The notes: generated by a model from the letters alone, not told the origin. 49,112 nt of DNA from an uncultured Saprospiraceae bacterium (GCA_937944245.1 CALDYY010000096.1:1-49112), one strand, 5' to 3'. Counted from the stretch's first letter, positions 6,957 through 16,524 are shown. A program made the numbers and translations.

Positions 6957-9900
6957 TTAAAAAGTTAAATTTATTCCGCCCAGTATTTGTAAAGGATTGG
7001 GCACTCGACCATGATCTACACCTAACCCAATATCTCCCCTTCCTACGTCTAATAAATCTGGATCTGGTCCAGTGTATTTAGTAATTGTAAATAGGTTTTG
7101 TGCCTGAGCGTAAACTCTCAGTTTCCCGACCTTTGAAAAATCCAACTTATTCGGTTCAAATGTGTAACCTAATTGAACTGTTTTAGCTCTTAAGTAAGAA
7201 CCAGACTCTACATAATAACTATTAGGTACACTACTGTTAATATTATCATTGGCATCAAGTTTAGGTAACAAAGCATTTTGATTTTCAGGAGTCCAACTGT
7301 TATACAACATCGTTTTAGATCTATTACCTGTAAATGCGCCATTCATATCTGTCCACCATTTGGTATTGTTGTAAATTTTATTCCCGTAATTCCAAAAAAG
7401 AAATATTGAAAAATCAAAATTTTTGTAATATAAATCGGTAGTATATCCTACTTGAAACACTGGATGTGGGCTACCAAGAAATACTCTATCATTAGCATCA
7501 ATTTTACCATTATTGTCTATATCCTTATATCTCCATTTACCTACCGCTAATTTTGCAGTATTTTCATTCGCTTTATTAATGCCTGCTTGTGTTGGTGCAG
7601 CCAATACTTCAGCTACGCTATTAAAAAATCCATCTATTTCATACCCAAAAAACTGACCAATAGGCTGTCCAGAAACCGTTCGAGATATGAGTCCATATCT
7701 TACTTGGTTGGTAAAAAAATCTACCCCTTCGCTTGTTACTTTATTTCTGTAAGCTGAAAAGTTAAGCCCTAAAGAATATCTGAGACCATTATTTGATGTT
7801 TTGCCTCTATGCAAAAGTGATAAGTCGATACCCTTATTCTCTGTGTTACCCACATTTACAAATGGAGCGCTGAAATCCCCCTCTGTTCCAGGTCTGAGTA
7901 ATTGCACCAATAAATCTGATGTTTTTTTGGAATATACATCAATATTCATTTCGAATGCGTTTTGCCACAATGACAGGTCTAAACCTAAGTTGATAGTTGC
8001 TGTTTCTTCCCATTTAGAATTAGGGTTACCTTTTCTATCTAAATCATATCCTACGGTTGTGGAAGTATTACCACCACTTATATCATAAAATGAACGTGCT
8101 GGGTCTGATCTGAAAAAACTAAACTGGTTATTTGCGTCAATTTGGTCATTACCTACTCTACCATAGCCTGCCCTCAGTTTTAAATCCACTGAGTTCGTTA
8201 GATTTTTAAAAAACGCTTCTTCAGAAACTCTCCACCCTACACTGACAGACGGGAATATGCCAAACCTATTTTGTGGTGCAAATTTGCTTGAACCATCTCG
8301 CCTAATGGTAGCGTTTACTAAATATTTGTCTTTATACACATAATCAACTCTTCCATAATTAGAATACAATGCTTCTTCGCCAATTGAAGAAAAATTATTT
8401 TGACCAATAGTGTTTCCTCTGTCCAATACTCTAAATGTCTCATCGGTAAAAGGATAATATCCTACTCTACTACCTCCTATTTGCTCTCTTCTAAAGTTTA
8501 CTGCCTCTATTCCTGCAAGTAAATTAAGGCTGTGGTCTCCCAATTTTTTCTCGTAGGTAAGTGTATTTGAAAATGTCCATCTATATTGATACCCTGAGAA
8601 TAATTGTAACGAAGTTTGGAAACTACCCTCTGAGTGTTCTGGATTGATATCTCTAAAGGTACTGTTGTAATTGTTATTGTAGTCAATACCGAAGCTACTT
8701 CGAGCTTTTAATCCAGCTAAGATATCTACCTCACCATACACACTTGTCAATATCTTTACGTTTCTATTTGCATTTAATCTCCCACGATATAACGTGGCAA
8801 CTGGATTCTGTCCATTTCCTGAACCTGGTGCTTTTGATCCAGCAAAGTTACCATTAATATCATACACGGGAATGATGGGTTGCATTCTGTATGCTAATGA
8901 CCATGGAGCAGATTCGTTATTATCCAAAGACCCTAAGACATCACTGTAAGATGCAAATAATGTTTCACCAAATCTTACTTTGTTTGAAAGCTTGAACTCA
9001 GAGTTTGCCCTTAGGCTAAATCGCTCAAAATCGGTATATTTTTGTAAACCTGCTTCGTTATAATAACCTAAACTAATGCTGAAAATTGCATTATCTGTAC
9101 CACCTGATGCACTTAAGTTATGGCTTTGTAAAGGAGCAATTTGAGTCATTTCTTTGAACCAGTCAGTCCCTTCCTTGTTGGCTTCTACTATCTGATAAAA
9201 GTTTGCTTGGTCAAAGCTATATTTACTGCGATCTAATGCTGGATCACCTTCAAATAACCCTCCTGCAGACCCTGCTAAAATATAGTCTGGAATGACAGGT
9301 GTTGCACCAGATCCATATTGCACTGATTTTGGCGTCAATCCTGCACCTATTTGCTGTTTCCACAATAGTTCTCCATATTCAGTAGTGTTTAACATTTTAG
9401 GGTATCTCGTTACTCTTGAATTACCATAAAAGGCATCATAAGTAATTCTTGTTTTATCTTTTTTACCTCTTTTTGTAGTAATTATAATGACTCCACCCGC
9501 TCCTCTAGCTCCGTATATAGCGGCTGATGAGGCATCTTTCAATACATTTATGCTTTCTATATCGTTAGGATTTATTGAACCAGTCCCACTGGTTTGTACG
9601 CCATCTATAATAATCAAAGGCTCGTTGCTACCAAAAGAACTAATACCTCTTATCCTCACATAACCGGCTCCACCTGGCTGATTTGATCCTGATGCAACCA
9701 TTCCCGCAACTCTACCCTGAAACATATTTGTAACATCAGCTGCAGGTCGGGTTACTAATTGATCAATATTAACAGATGCTACCGACCCTGTTAAATCAGC
9801 TTTTTTTCTACTCCCATAACCAACGAATACGAACTCTTCCAGCGTTCTGATATTTTCAATCAAAACTACATTTAAAGTTGTTTGATTGCCTACTATTATC

Positions 9901-10220
9901 TCTTGGCTTTCGTATCCGACATAGGTAAAAATCAAAACTGATTGAGCATCTGAAACAGTAATAGCGTAGTTACCTTCTATGTCACTCACTACACCTTTAT
10001 CAGTTCCTTTCAGAACTATGTTAACTCCAATAAGTGGCTCTCCTTTTTGGTTTGTAACTTTTCCAAATACATCAAACTCACTTAATTTTGTGTTTTTTTC
10101 ATGATTATATGAAGATAAATCATGCGACCATCCGCCATTTAAGAACACAATAAATAATAAACAGTAAAGCATCGCTATCCTTAAAATAGTGACATGCTTT
10201 AGTCTAGTGCTAACTTTCAT
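6957..10220 (-). CDS. SusC/RagA-family TonB-dependent outer-membrane transporter
   Basis: A 1087-residue protein in SusC order: signal peptide; an N-terminal carboxypeptidase-regulatory-like domain (~55-135: GKVTNQKGEPLIGVNIVLKG to FTYVGYESQE); a TonB box region (EFVFVGYG); and a plug (DVTNMFQGRVAGM, RIRGISSFG, PLIIIDGVQ, NVLKDASSAAIYGARGAGG). A long beta barrel ends in GINLTF, with the aromatic last residue needed for BAM recognition. It imports the ligand captured by the SusD lipoprotein encoded right behind it, driven by TonB-ExbBD encoded elsewhere. It appears intact, with all motifs present. Confidence 0.97.
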   Translation of the reverse strand: MKVSTRLKHVTILRIAMLYCLLFIVFLNGGWSHDLSSYNHEKNTKLSEFDVFGKVTNQKGEPLIGVNIVLKGTDKGVVSDIEGNYAITVSDAQSVLIFTYVGYESQEIIVGNQTTLNVVLIENIRTLEEFVFVGYGSRKKADLTGSVASVNIDQLVTRPAADVTNMFQGRVAGMVASGSNQPGGAGYVRIRGISSFGSNEPLIIIDGVQTSGTGSINPNDIESINVLKDASSAAIYGARGAGGVIIITTKRGKKDKTRITYDAFYGNSRVTRYPKMLNTTEYGELLWKQQIGAGLTPKSVQYGSGATPVIPDYILAGSAGGLFEGDPALDRSKYSFDQANFYQIVEANKEGTDWFKEMTQIAPLQSHNLSASGGTDNAIFSISLGYYNEAGLQKYTDFERFSLRANSEFKLSNKVRFGETLFASYSDVLGSLDNNESAPWSLAYRMQPIIPVYDINGNFAGSKAPGSGNGQNPVATLYRGRLNANRNVKILTSVYGEVDILAGLKARSSFGIDYNNNYNSTFRDINPEHSEGSFQTSLQLFSGYQYRWTFSNTLTYEKKLGDHSLNLLAGIEAVNFRREQIGGSRVGYYPFTDETFRVLDRGNTIGQNNFSSIGEEALYSNYGRVDYVYKDKYLVNATIRRDGSSKFAPQNRFGIFPSVSVGWRVSEEAFFKNLTNSVDLKLRAGYGRVGNDQIDANNQFSFFRSDPARSFYDISGGNTSTTVGYDLDRKGNPNSKWEETATINLGLDLSLWQNAFEMNIDVYSKKTSDLLVQLLRPGTEGDFSAPFVNVGNTENKGIDLSLLHRGKTSNNGLRYSLGLNFSAYRNKVTSEGVDFFTNQVRYGLISRTVSGQPIGQFFGYEIDGFFNSVAEVLAAPTQAGINKANENTAKLAVGKWRYKDIDNNGKIDANDRVFLGSPHPVFQVGYTTDLYYKNFDFSIFLFWNYGNKIYNNTKWWTDMNGAFTGNRSKTMLYNSWTPENQNALLPKLDANDNINSSVPNSYYVESGSYLRAKTVQLGYTFEPNKLDFSKVGKLRVYAQAQNLFTITKYTGPDPDLLDVGRGDIGLGVDHGRVPNPLQILGGINLTF

Positions 10221-10652
10221 TTTTTTTGATTTTAATGAATAATTCTATTGTAATTTTTTTATCTAACTTGTATTGATAAATAAGACATGACTTTCAAGTA
10301 TCAACCTCCATTACTGAAATCAGTCATAATGAAAATTTATATTTAGAATGATATCACGGTGCGAAATTGACAAGAAAAAATATCTCTAATCACTTTTCCA
10401 TGTTAACATATCATTAAAAATAAATGCCTGTTGTAAATTAATTGCGAACAAAAAAAAGTTTAATTTTTTAGTCTATGCGTGCGAACGAAATAAATTAACA
10501 CCCTTAGTGCAGTAGGCACGAAAACATCGTTCTTTAGTTGTACTAAAGTTAATTTTACTTTTCAACAAAAAACAGCTTATTCCTTTATATTATATTTGGC
10601 TTATTATCTAATTCCGAATAATTATTTCATTTAATAATCAAATTTCAATACA
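10221..10652. other. Intergenic region upstream of susC
   Basis: 432 AT-rich bases separate the susC start from the frameshifted gene on the other strand. It must hold the susC promoter, but I found no exact CAAAnnTA (minus-strand -7 box). A perfect short palindrome, CTTTAGT-TGT-ACTAAAG, lies at 10532-10548 and could be an operator or chance. No ORF or RNA gene is supported. Confidence 0.5.
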
Positions 10653-11252
10653 ATGGAATTTAAAATCCACATTTATTACCATTTACAGCGTAATTGTCAC
10701 AATAGGTTTATTATCGAGCCTAACTGCGTTTAGAAACTTAAAAAAGAGCTTTGAAAAAATTGATGTTCAACGCATTAACATCGTAGATCAAACTGGAAAA
10801 TCTGCGGCTGTTATTGCCAATCGAATGCGGATGCCCTATTCTATTCTGGACGGTGTAGCATATAAAAGGGATATTAATCCTTCGGGAATTGTACTGTATA
10901 ATGATAAAGGAAATGAATGCGGTGGTTTTGGTGTCGCTAATGCACCACAAGGCGAAATGGTTGTGCTTGCTTTGATTACAGCATAGTGGATGGTATTGCC
11001 ATCTGTAAGATGGAAAGCAGCGAAGGTGATTATGTTAAAGTAGGTTTTATGATAAACGATCCTAATCCAAAGGACAAAATTGGCGATGCTATCAGCAGGG
11101 TGGAATTATCTAATGAAAATAAAACTGCTGCGCTCTTCCTAAAAGACGCTAATGGCAATACTAGAATTAGAATGATGGTAAATGCGGAAGGGCAGCCTAA
11201 AATAGAAGTACTCAGCGAAAAAGGCGAAGTAGTGAAAGACTTAATGAATTGA
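10653..11252 (+). pseudogene. Membrane-anchored Bacteroidota protein of unknown function, two frameshifts
   Basis: An ATG at 10653 begins in one frame. A membrane segment (IYSVIVTIGLLSSLTAF) and the middle part (FEKIDVQRINIVDQTGKSA, PSGIVLYNDKGNECGGFG, PQGEMVVLA) continue in the next frame to a TAG at 10984. The original frame then resumes at TTTGATTAC (10971) as FDYSIVDGIAICKME, AALFLKDANGNTRIRMMV and GQPKIEVLSEKGEV. Together this gives one continuous family-like protein (DVxRINIVxxxG ... IVxFNDKGxExGG ... FLxDxxGxPRIRM). The second break is loss of one T in a T run; the first lies near 10660-10690. It is either a recent pseudogene or two assembly errors. Confidence 0.7.
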
Positions 11253-11253
11253 T

Positions 11254-11496
11254 TTAGCTTCTTTTAAAACGCAACGCCACCAGACGAAGGAGCAATAACC
11301 AAGGGATTGCATGGAAGAGTAAATCACCCCAATCTATCCATTGCATTCCCGCTGCGCCACCTATCACCCAGCGCAATTTACCTACAATGTGTGGCTCGGG
11401 CGTGTAGGGCGCTAAGCCTAATGTGAGGCAAGCTAAAAGGATAAGCCACCAGTTGTTTATAGGATTGGTAGCACTATTTGAGGTAAAACGACTCAT
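11254..11496 (-). CDS. Small two-helix membrane protein, unknown function
   Basis: 80 residues with two hydrophobic segments (NNWWLILLACLTLGLAP and LLFHAIPWLLLLRLVAL) joined by a PEPHIVGKLRWVIGG loop. The PEPH..GKL(R/K)W..GG pattern followed by (I/M)DW.DLL is, as I recall it, conserved in small Bacteroidota membrane proteins of unknown role. It is convergent with the frameshifted gene, the stops being two bases apart. It lies 34 bases downstream of the BASS transporter on the same strand and may be the last gene of that transcript. Confidence 0.7.
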   Translation of the reverse strand: MSRFTSNSATNPINNWWLILLACLTLGLAPYTPEPHIVGKLRWVIGGAAGMQWIDWGDLLFHAIPWLLLLRLVALRFKRS

Positions 11497-11530
11497 TCAA
11501 ATATGTTTTCTTCGCAAATGTAGAAAAAAG

Positions 11531-12616
11531 CTAGGAAAGTTGCGCTGTTTTCTCTTTGCCCCACCAACTAGCCAAAATAGACCCTGTAATGTTCATAGCA
11601 GGACCAAACAAAGCTGGTGCCAAACCAACGGTCGCAATCTTGCCCATTTGGTTGGCTAAGCCCGATGCTAAACCTCCGTTTTGTAGTCCAACCTCAAGTG
11701 CAATAGTACGACAGTCTTGTTCTGTCATACGGAAAAATTTTGCTACGCTATACCCTAGTGCATAGCCAGTAAGGTTATGCAACAAAACAGCAAGCAATAA
11801 TAAAGCACCCACATTAAGTAAGGCATTTCTTCCAGCCGCTGTAATGATGACAATAATTAATGCAATACCTGCCATCGAAATAAACGGGAGGTAGCGACTT
11901 AAAGCTTTTGCAAAACTTTTGAAGTACTGATTAATCAAAAAGCCAATAGCCAAAGGAATAATAATCATTTTGACAATGTCCCACATCATGCTCCAAAATT
12001 GAATTTCTATGAATTGACCAGCTAAGTATTTCATTAGTAGAGGAGTCATAAGAGGCGATAACAAAGTAGCAAAAGTAGTAATGGTAATAGAAAGTGCCAC
12101 ATTGGCTTTAGCAATCAACGACATGACATTAGAAGCTAATCCACTTGGACTACAACCTACTAAGATGACTCCCGCAGCGATTTCGGGCGGAAATCCAAAT
12201 AGCGTAGCGATGCTAAAGCCAAGAATAGGCATAATCAAAAATTGACAACTCAATCCTAAAATGACTGCCTTCGGCGTTTTAATAATGCCTAAAAAATCAT
12301 TGAATGTCATGGTTGTTCCCATGCCAAACATAATAACTTGCAATAGTGGGATGATGAGTTTAGAGAGTTTGAAATCGCCAATTTGCAGAAAATACTGCGG
12401 ATAAAACATAGCAGCACTCACTGCTGCAAAAATAGAGGTGGTATAGGCAAAGGCTTTGAGCTTTTCTGAGCCGCTCATCCCAAAAGCTAGTAGCATGAAC
12501 CCAATAATGAGGCAAGGACGGATGAAGTCTGGAAAGTTTAGCAGATAAAATAATAAGGCAACAATAAAAGATAACAAACTGAAATACAAAGTATAACGAT
12601 AAATGTGCTCATCCAT
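11531..12616 (-). CDS. Bile acid:sodium symporter (BASS) family transporter
   Basis: About 361 residues from the ATG at 12616, hydrophobic throughout with roughly ten membrane helices. Family marks are FGMGTTMTFNDF, GCSPSGLASNVMSLIAKANVALS (central region that holds the sodium sites) and the ALEVGLQNGGLASGLA helix-break region near the C-terminus. BASS proteins take up organic anions with Na+. The frame extends 18 residues further to an ATG at 12670 that would overlap the kinase gene by 17 bases; 12616 is preferred because the hydrophobic part begins just after it. Co-transcription with a sugar-acid kinase hints at a sugar acid as substrate; this is inference only. Confidence 0.88.
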   Translation of the reverse strand: MDEHIYRYTLYFSLLSFIVALLFYLLNFPDFIRPCLIIGFMLLAFGMSGSEKLKAFAYTTSIFAAVSAAMFYPQYFLQIGDFKLSKLIIPLLQVIMFGMGTTMTFNDFLGIIKTPKAVILGLSCQFLIMPILGFSIATLFGFPPEIAAGVILVGCSPSGLASNVMSLIAKANVALSITITTFATLLSPLMTPLLMKYLAGQFIEIQFWSMMWDIVKMIIIPLAIGFLINQYFKSFAKALSRYLPFISMAGIALIIVIITAAGRNALLNVGALLLLAVLLHNLTGYALGYSVAKFFRMTEQDCRTIALEVGLQNGGLASGLANQMGKIATVGLAPALFGPAMNITGSILASWWGKEKTAQLS

Positions 12617-12653
12617 AAAAATCTTGTGTATATTCAATAAATTGCATTCAATA

Positions 12654-14108
12654 TCAATAAAAATTGCCAAGTAATGCCCCTACCCTTTTCCAAATAGCAA
12701 ACACCTCCTGATAAACATTTCGGTTGGTCAAATTAGGGTAAATAATTTGGCGACTACTAGGCATTTCAATATTTCGCCAATCGCTGATTGTGCCTAGTGC
12801 TTTCCAACCTAGTAGGGCTGCTCCAAGCGATGTACCTTCTTCGTGGTCTTGCAGATGAACTGTTGTGCCAAAAATGTCAGCAAGCAGTTGCATGGCTAAT
12901 TCATTCTGAGTGAATCCGCCATTGGCACAAATAATGAAATCAGAGGGTAAATGCGCTTTGAGTGAATCGCTGATGGCATAGAGATTAAAAATGATGCCTT
13001 CTAGCATTGCTCTATATAAATGTGCTTTTTGATGTTGTTTGGTTAAGCCTAAGAATGCACCTTTAGCCTGCGCATTCCACAAAGGCGCACGTTCTCCTAG
13101 CAAGTAAGGCAAAAAAATAGGATTTTCTACACTTGGTAGCAATGCTTGAGCCTGTTCATTGGTATCTGCATTCAATCCAATAGTCGCTTCAAACCATTCA
13201 TGAATAGCCCCTCCGCTATTGCTCGGTCCACCAATAATGTAGTGGTTTTCATCCAGCAGATAATTAAAAAGCGTCAATGTGGAGTCTTCAATAGGTTGAT
13301 GATGTGTAATGCGAAGCGCAGCACTTGTACCAATACTAATGACCATTTTACTATTATCCAACACTTGTTCGCCTAAATTAGCTAGACACCCATCACTAGC
13401 ACCAATAACGACGGGTAAATCGCTTGAAATATTCAACTCATTCGCCACTTCAATACGCATAGGCGAGCAAATAAAATCAGTAGGCACTAACCGACTTAAC
13501 TTTGTGGCATCAATTTGGCAATAAGCTAAAGCATCTTGATGCCATATTAATTGTCGAATATCAAATAATCCTGATGCAGAAGCAATCGAATAATCTACCC
13601 AATATTGACCAAACCATTGATAGATTATCCATTCTTTGATGGAAATAAACTTAAAGGCATTGTAAAAAATATTAGGCTGATGGTCGCGCAACCAAGCTAT
13701 TTTGCAGAGTGGCGACATCGCATGAATAGGCGTTCCCGTTTCATAGTAAATTTTCTTGCCTAAAGCGGTTGTTTTAAGTTGATTGGCGTAATCTTGGCTT
13801 CTACCATCCGCCCAAATAATGGTATTGGTTAAAGGATTTCCTTGCTCATCCACAGCGATTACACTGTGCATGGCACTACTAAATACAATTCCTTGAGGAG
13901 GGCAACTCATCAATTGAATGGTAGCTGCCGCTGCATTAACCACTGCTTTGTAAATTAACGTTGGCGACTGCTCTTGAAAATTAGCACTTGGCGAGAACGT
14001 AGGATAACCAATTTGTTGCTTTTGCAACATATTGCCTGAATTATCAAAAGCTACTGCTTTAGTGCTAGTTGTACCAATATCTATTGCCAAAATATATGCC
14101 TTACTCAT
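12654..14108 (-). CDS. gntK: FGGY-family carbohydrate kinase, probably gluconokinase
   Basis: 484 residues, the usual FGGY kinase length. The phosphate-binding start is AIDIGTTSTKAVAFD, a substrate-loop region is GTPIHAMSPLCKIAWLR, and the second-domain ATP motif is VISIGTSAALR, followed by GGPSNSGGAIHEW and the FGGY signature region ICANGGFTQNELAMQLLAD. The GTPIH.MSPL.K..WL stretch is shared with bacterial gluconokinases, more than with xylulokinases or glycerol kinases. It would make 6-phosphogluconate from gluconate and ATP in the cytosol. It overlaps or abuts the BASS transporter and is divergent from the LOG gene. Related sugar-acid kinases cannot be excluded. Confidence 0.82.
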   Translation of the reverse strand: MSKAYILAIDIGTTSTKAVAFDNSGNMLQKQQIGYPTFSPSANFQEQSPTLIYKAVVNAAAATIQLMSCPPQGIVFSSAMHSVIAVDEQGNPLTNTIIWADGRSQDYANQLKTTALGKKIYYETGTPIHAMSPLCKIAWLRDHQPNIFYNAFKFISIKEWIIYQWFGQYWVDYSIASASGLFDIRQLIWHQDALAYCQIDATKLSRLVPTDFICSPMRIEVANELNISSDLPVVIGASDGCLANLGEQVLDNSKMVISIGTSAALRITHHQPIEDSTLTLFNYLLDENHYIIGGPSNSGGAIHEWFEATIGLNADTNEQAQALLPSVENPIFLPYLLGERAPLWNAQAKGAFLGLTKQHQKAHLYRAMLEGIIFNLYAISDSLKAHLPSDFIICANGGFTQNELAMQLLADIFGTTVHLQDHEEGTSLGAALLGWKALGTISDWRNIEMPSSRQIIYPNLTNRNVYQEVFAIWKRVGALLGNFY

Positions 14109-14172
14109 CCCGTCAATTTACAGCAAGATGATAAGAATAGTTTGCTTGTACAAGATGCTTACATTTTTCTTC

Positions 14173-14180
14173 TATTTTTG
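14173..14180 (+). promoter_or_regulatory. Candidate -7 box for the LOG gene
   Basis: TATTTTTG matches the Bacteroidota -7 consensus TAnnTTTG. It predicts transcription starting close to 14187, leaving a leader of only about eight bases before the ATG at 14195. The upstream TTTG at 14141 is spaced too far for a good -33 element. Confidence 0.4.
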
Positions 14181-14194
14181 TCGAAAAATAAAAA

Positions 14195-14752
14195 ATGATG
14201 CGTTCATTGGCGGTATTTTGTGGGTCAAGAATAGGCAAACACCCTATTTACAAAGACATTGCTATTCAACTAGGAAAGACATTAGCAGCGAGAAACATCA
14301 CTTTGGTTTACGGTGGTGGAGATGTTGGATTAATGGGTACCATTGCCCAAACCGTAATTGAAGCAGATGGACGCGTCATTGGTGTAATGCCTAAATTTCT
14401 ACAAGAACGAGAAGGGCATTTCAAAGCCACAGAATATACGATTGTAGAAACCATGCACCAGCGCAAAGCCGTTATGGCAGACCGCTCTGATGCGTTTCTG
14501 ATTTTGCCAGGTGGCTACGGCACTATGGATGAATTTATGGAAATTGTCACTTGGCGGCAACTTGGTTTGCATAATAAGCCTATTGGCGTATTGAATGTAA
14601 ATGGCTACTACAATCATCTTTTAGCGCATTTAGACCACATGACTAACGAAGGGTTTATATCAAAAAAAGACCGAAAATTAGTGTTTGATGGATTGCATGT
14701 TAATCTTTTGCTTGATGAAATGGACACAGCCTTAAAAGCAAATTTTATTTAG
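14195..14752 (+). CDS. LOG-family nucleotide 5'-monophosphate phosphoribohydrolase
   Basis: 185 residues of the LOG (Lonely Guy) family, often misnamed lysine decarboxylase. Seen motifs: AVFCGSR at the N-terminus, YGGGDVGLMG, VIGVMPKFL, the Arg of the HQRKAVMADRSDAF segment, and the active-site PGGYGTMDEFMEIVTWRQLG. These enzymes cleave nucleoside monophosphates (cytokinin ribotides, AMP-like substrates) to the base and ribose 5-phosphate. The first two codons are both ATG (14195 and 14198) and either could be used. The gene stands alone, divergent from the kinase. Confidence 0.9.
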   Translation: MMRSLAVFCGSRIGKHPIYKDIAIQLGKTLAARNITLVYGGGDVGLMGTIAQTVIEADGRVIGVMPKFLQEREGHFKATEYTIVETMHQRKAVMADRSDAFLILPGGYGTMDEFMEIVTWRQLGLHNKPIGVLNVNGYYNHLLAHLDHMTNEGFISKKDRKLVFDGLHVNLLLDEMDTALKANFI

Positions 14753-14836
14753 TTAGTATGGAAAAAAGGCAATGTAAATTATATTACCTATTATGAAATA
14801 ATTTATATGAAAAGGATATAAAAAGAAAAAATTAGC

Positions 14837-14844
14837 TATCTTTG
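14837..14844 (+). promoter_or_regulatory. Candidate -7 box for the TPR/VWA gene
   Basis: TATCTTTG matches TAnnTTTG and predicts a start near 14851, giving a leader of ~80 bases. I see no convincing -33 TTTG at the right distance. Confidence 0.45.
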
Positions 14845-14932
14845 ATTTAAGTTAGGTAATGAAAGGTTTTCGTTCACATAAGGTGACATCTACTCAGCCA
14901 TAGATAAGTATCGGTAACAAAAACTGATTATC

Positions 14933-16339
14933 ATGCTAGCAACTCAAAAAAGAATTATCTCGTTGGGGATACTTTGCCTTATGTTGTTTTCACTTAATCC
15001 AGCATCGGCTAAGGAAGCTATTAAAGATAGTAAAACTTACTATTATCAAAGTATCACTCATTTAAAGCGAGGGCACAACTTAAGGTCAGTAAAATGCTTA
15101 AAAAAAGCGTTGGCATTAAACCCCTCTAACGATGCTGCTCATTTGTTACTTATAAAAATTTATATAAAATTAAGAGCAGAAGAAAAAGCGATTCCTTATT
15201 TAGCACAACTATCTACACTACAACCAACTAGCACATACAGAGCTATTGAAATGGGTTATCTTTTAGGGTACAATTACATATTGCAGCAAGATTTTCCACA
15301 AGCGGAAAAACAACTCAAACAGACTATTGTAGAGGCTTACAAGCATGGACAGTCAAACTTTTATGATATTCTATCTCGTTGTTATAATGCGCTAGGCTAT
15401 TTGAATGCCATGCAACATCGTACTGAAATAAAAAATAAGCAAATACTGGTTTTGCATAAAAGAACACTCTTCAATTCACGCACATTGTTTGAGGAAGCAC
15501 TTCGATTTAATCCTCAGCATAAAATTGCAGCAGACAACTACAATAGAGTCAACACTGCATTACAAATACCTCCCAACCGTATTGACCCTTTTCCTAAAAA
15601 TTCAGACGATGAGTTAGAAAGTGATTTGCCCAAGCTTTTTTCCGCACCTTTTGCAACTGTAAATCCTGCCTTGTTACCTATTGGGCTAGAATCAATGGCA
15701 ACATGGATGAATGAATGCGATGAACTAATTCTTATGCTAGACATCTCAGGCTCGATGAGGGTTAATGCTCAATCCAATATAGAAGTCTCAAGATTTGTCA
15801 TTATGAAAAATCTTGTGTTCCATTTTGTGAACACCCTTGATCACAAAGTAAACTTGGGGCTTGTCACTGTTGGTGGATCTTGTGAAAGTAAACCGCTAAT
15901 AGAAATGACAACGTCTTCCTCCAGGAGAACGCTATACAATGCTTTACAAAAAGTAGAAGCAGATGGGTACACACCTGTAAGTCGCTCCTTGCGCCATGCT
16001 CCTAGTCTGTTTGAATCAGATAGTAAAAAAAGAGCTATTTTATTTATCACAGATGGTACTGATAGCTGCCTACCTGACGAAACATGTAATCTTTCCATGT
16101 GGCTGGGTAGCCAAAATATTGCACTACATGTGCTGACTTTTTTAGAGGAAAAAAATGCTCTTTTAGAATATAAGGCTTACAACTGCATGACACAAACAAC
16201 CAATGGACACCTGAACTTATTTTCTCCTACTGGTACAATCGAACAAAAGGATTTTAATCTAAAAGTAGAGGAATCACTACTATTACCCATCATGCAAAAG
16301 CAGGTTATAGAGGAAGGCATTGTAATTCACTCAAAATAA
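14933..16339 (+). CDS. Exported TPR plus von Willebrand A domain protein
   Basis: 468 residues. A signal peptide (to about ASA-KEAIK at ~27) is followed by tetratricopeptide-like helices at ~35-210 (TYYYQSITHLKRG, CLKKALALNPSNDAAH, QAEKQLKQTIVEA). A VWA domain lies at ~265-440 with a complete metal-ion-dependent adhesion site: DISGSM, the Thr of DGYTPVSRSL, and ITDGTD. It is predicted periplasmic or surface-exposed and able to bind a protein partner through Mg2+. There is no sorting tail and no lipobox. Neighbours give no functional link: the next gene has its own promoter. A structural or regulatory binding role is likely; no enzyme motif is present. Confidence 0.85.
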   Translation: MLATQKRIISLGILCLMLFSLNPASAKEAIKDSKTYYYQSITHLKRGHNLRSVKCLKKALALNPSNDAAHLLLIKIYIKLRAEEKAIPYLAQLSTLQPTSTYRAIEMGYLLGYNYILQQDFPQAEKQLKQTIVEAYKHGQSNFYDILSRCYNALGYLNAMQHRTEIKNKQILVLHKRTLFNSRTLFEEALRFNPQHKIAADNYNRVNTALQIPPNRIDPFPKNSDDELESDLPKLFSAPFATVNPALLPIGLESMATWMNECDELILMLDISGSMRVNAQSNIEVSRFVIMKNLVFHFVNTLDHKVNLGLVTVGGSCESKPLIEMTTSSSRRTLYNALQKVEADGYTPVSRSLRHAPSLFESDSKKRAILFITDGTDSCLPDETCNLSMWLGSQNIALHVLTFLEEKNALLEYKAYNCMTQTTNGHLNLFSPTGTIEQKDFNLKVEESLLLPIMQKQVIEEGIVIHSK

Positions 16340-16372
16340 AATATCTGTACATTATTGATTTTATTCGTCAAG

Positions 16373-16403
16373 TTGGACAGTATGCAAAAATCTTTTACTT
16401 TTG
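16373..16403 (+). promoter_or_regulatory. hppA promoter (-33 TTG, -7 TACTTTTG)
   Basis: TTGG at 16373 and TACTTTTG at 16396-16403 are separated by 20 bases, as in Bacteroidota primary-sigma promoters. The predicted start near 16410 leaves a ~115-base leader before the hppA ATG. Confidence 0.6.
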
Positions 16404-16524
16404 CCTGTCATTTTTTATTCAGTGTTTTGTACTGAGCAAAAAATTGAACTTGGTAAATTATTTTAATTCAAAGGTTAACTCTTAACCTAAAACTTTAACA
16501 AACAAAAAAATTTAAGCATCAATT

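Noticed and set aside
10532-10548. Perfect 7 bp palindrome upstream of susC as an operator
   Set aside because: Too short and AT-rich to separate from chance, and far (over 300 bases) from the susC start.
10738-10950. Minus-strand ORF of 70 codons
   Set aside because: It is the antisense shadow of the frameshifted gene, which has a clear family-like sequence on the plus strand.
10971-10986. Programmed -1 frameshift in the split gene
   Set aside because: No slippery heptamer of the X XXY YYZ type and no downstream pseudoknot. A second break in the same gene also points to decay or sequence error.
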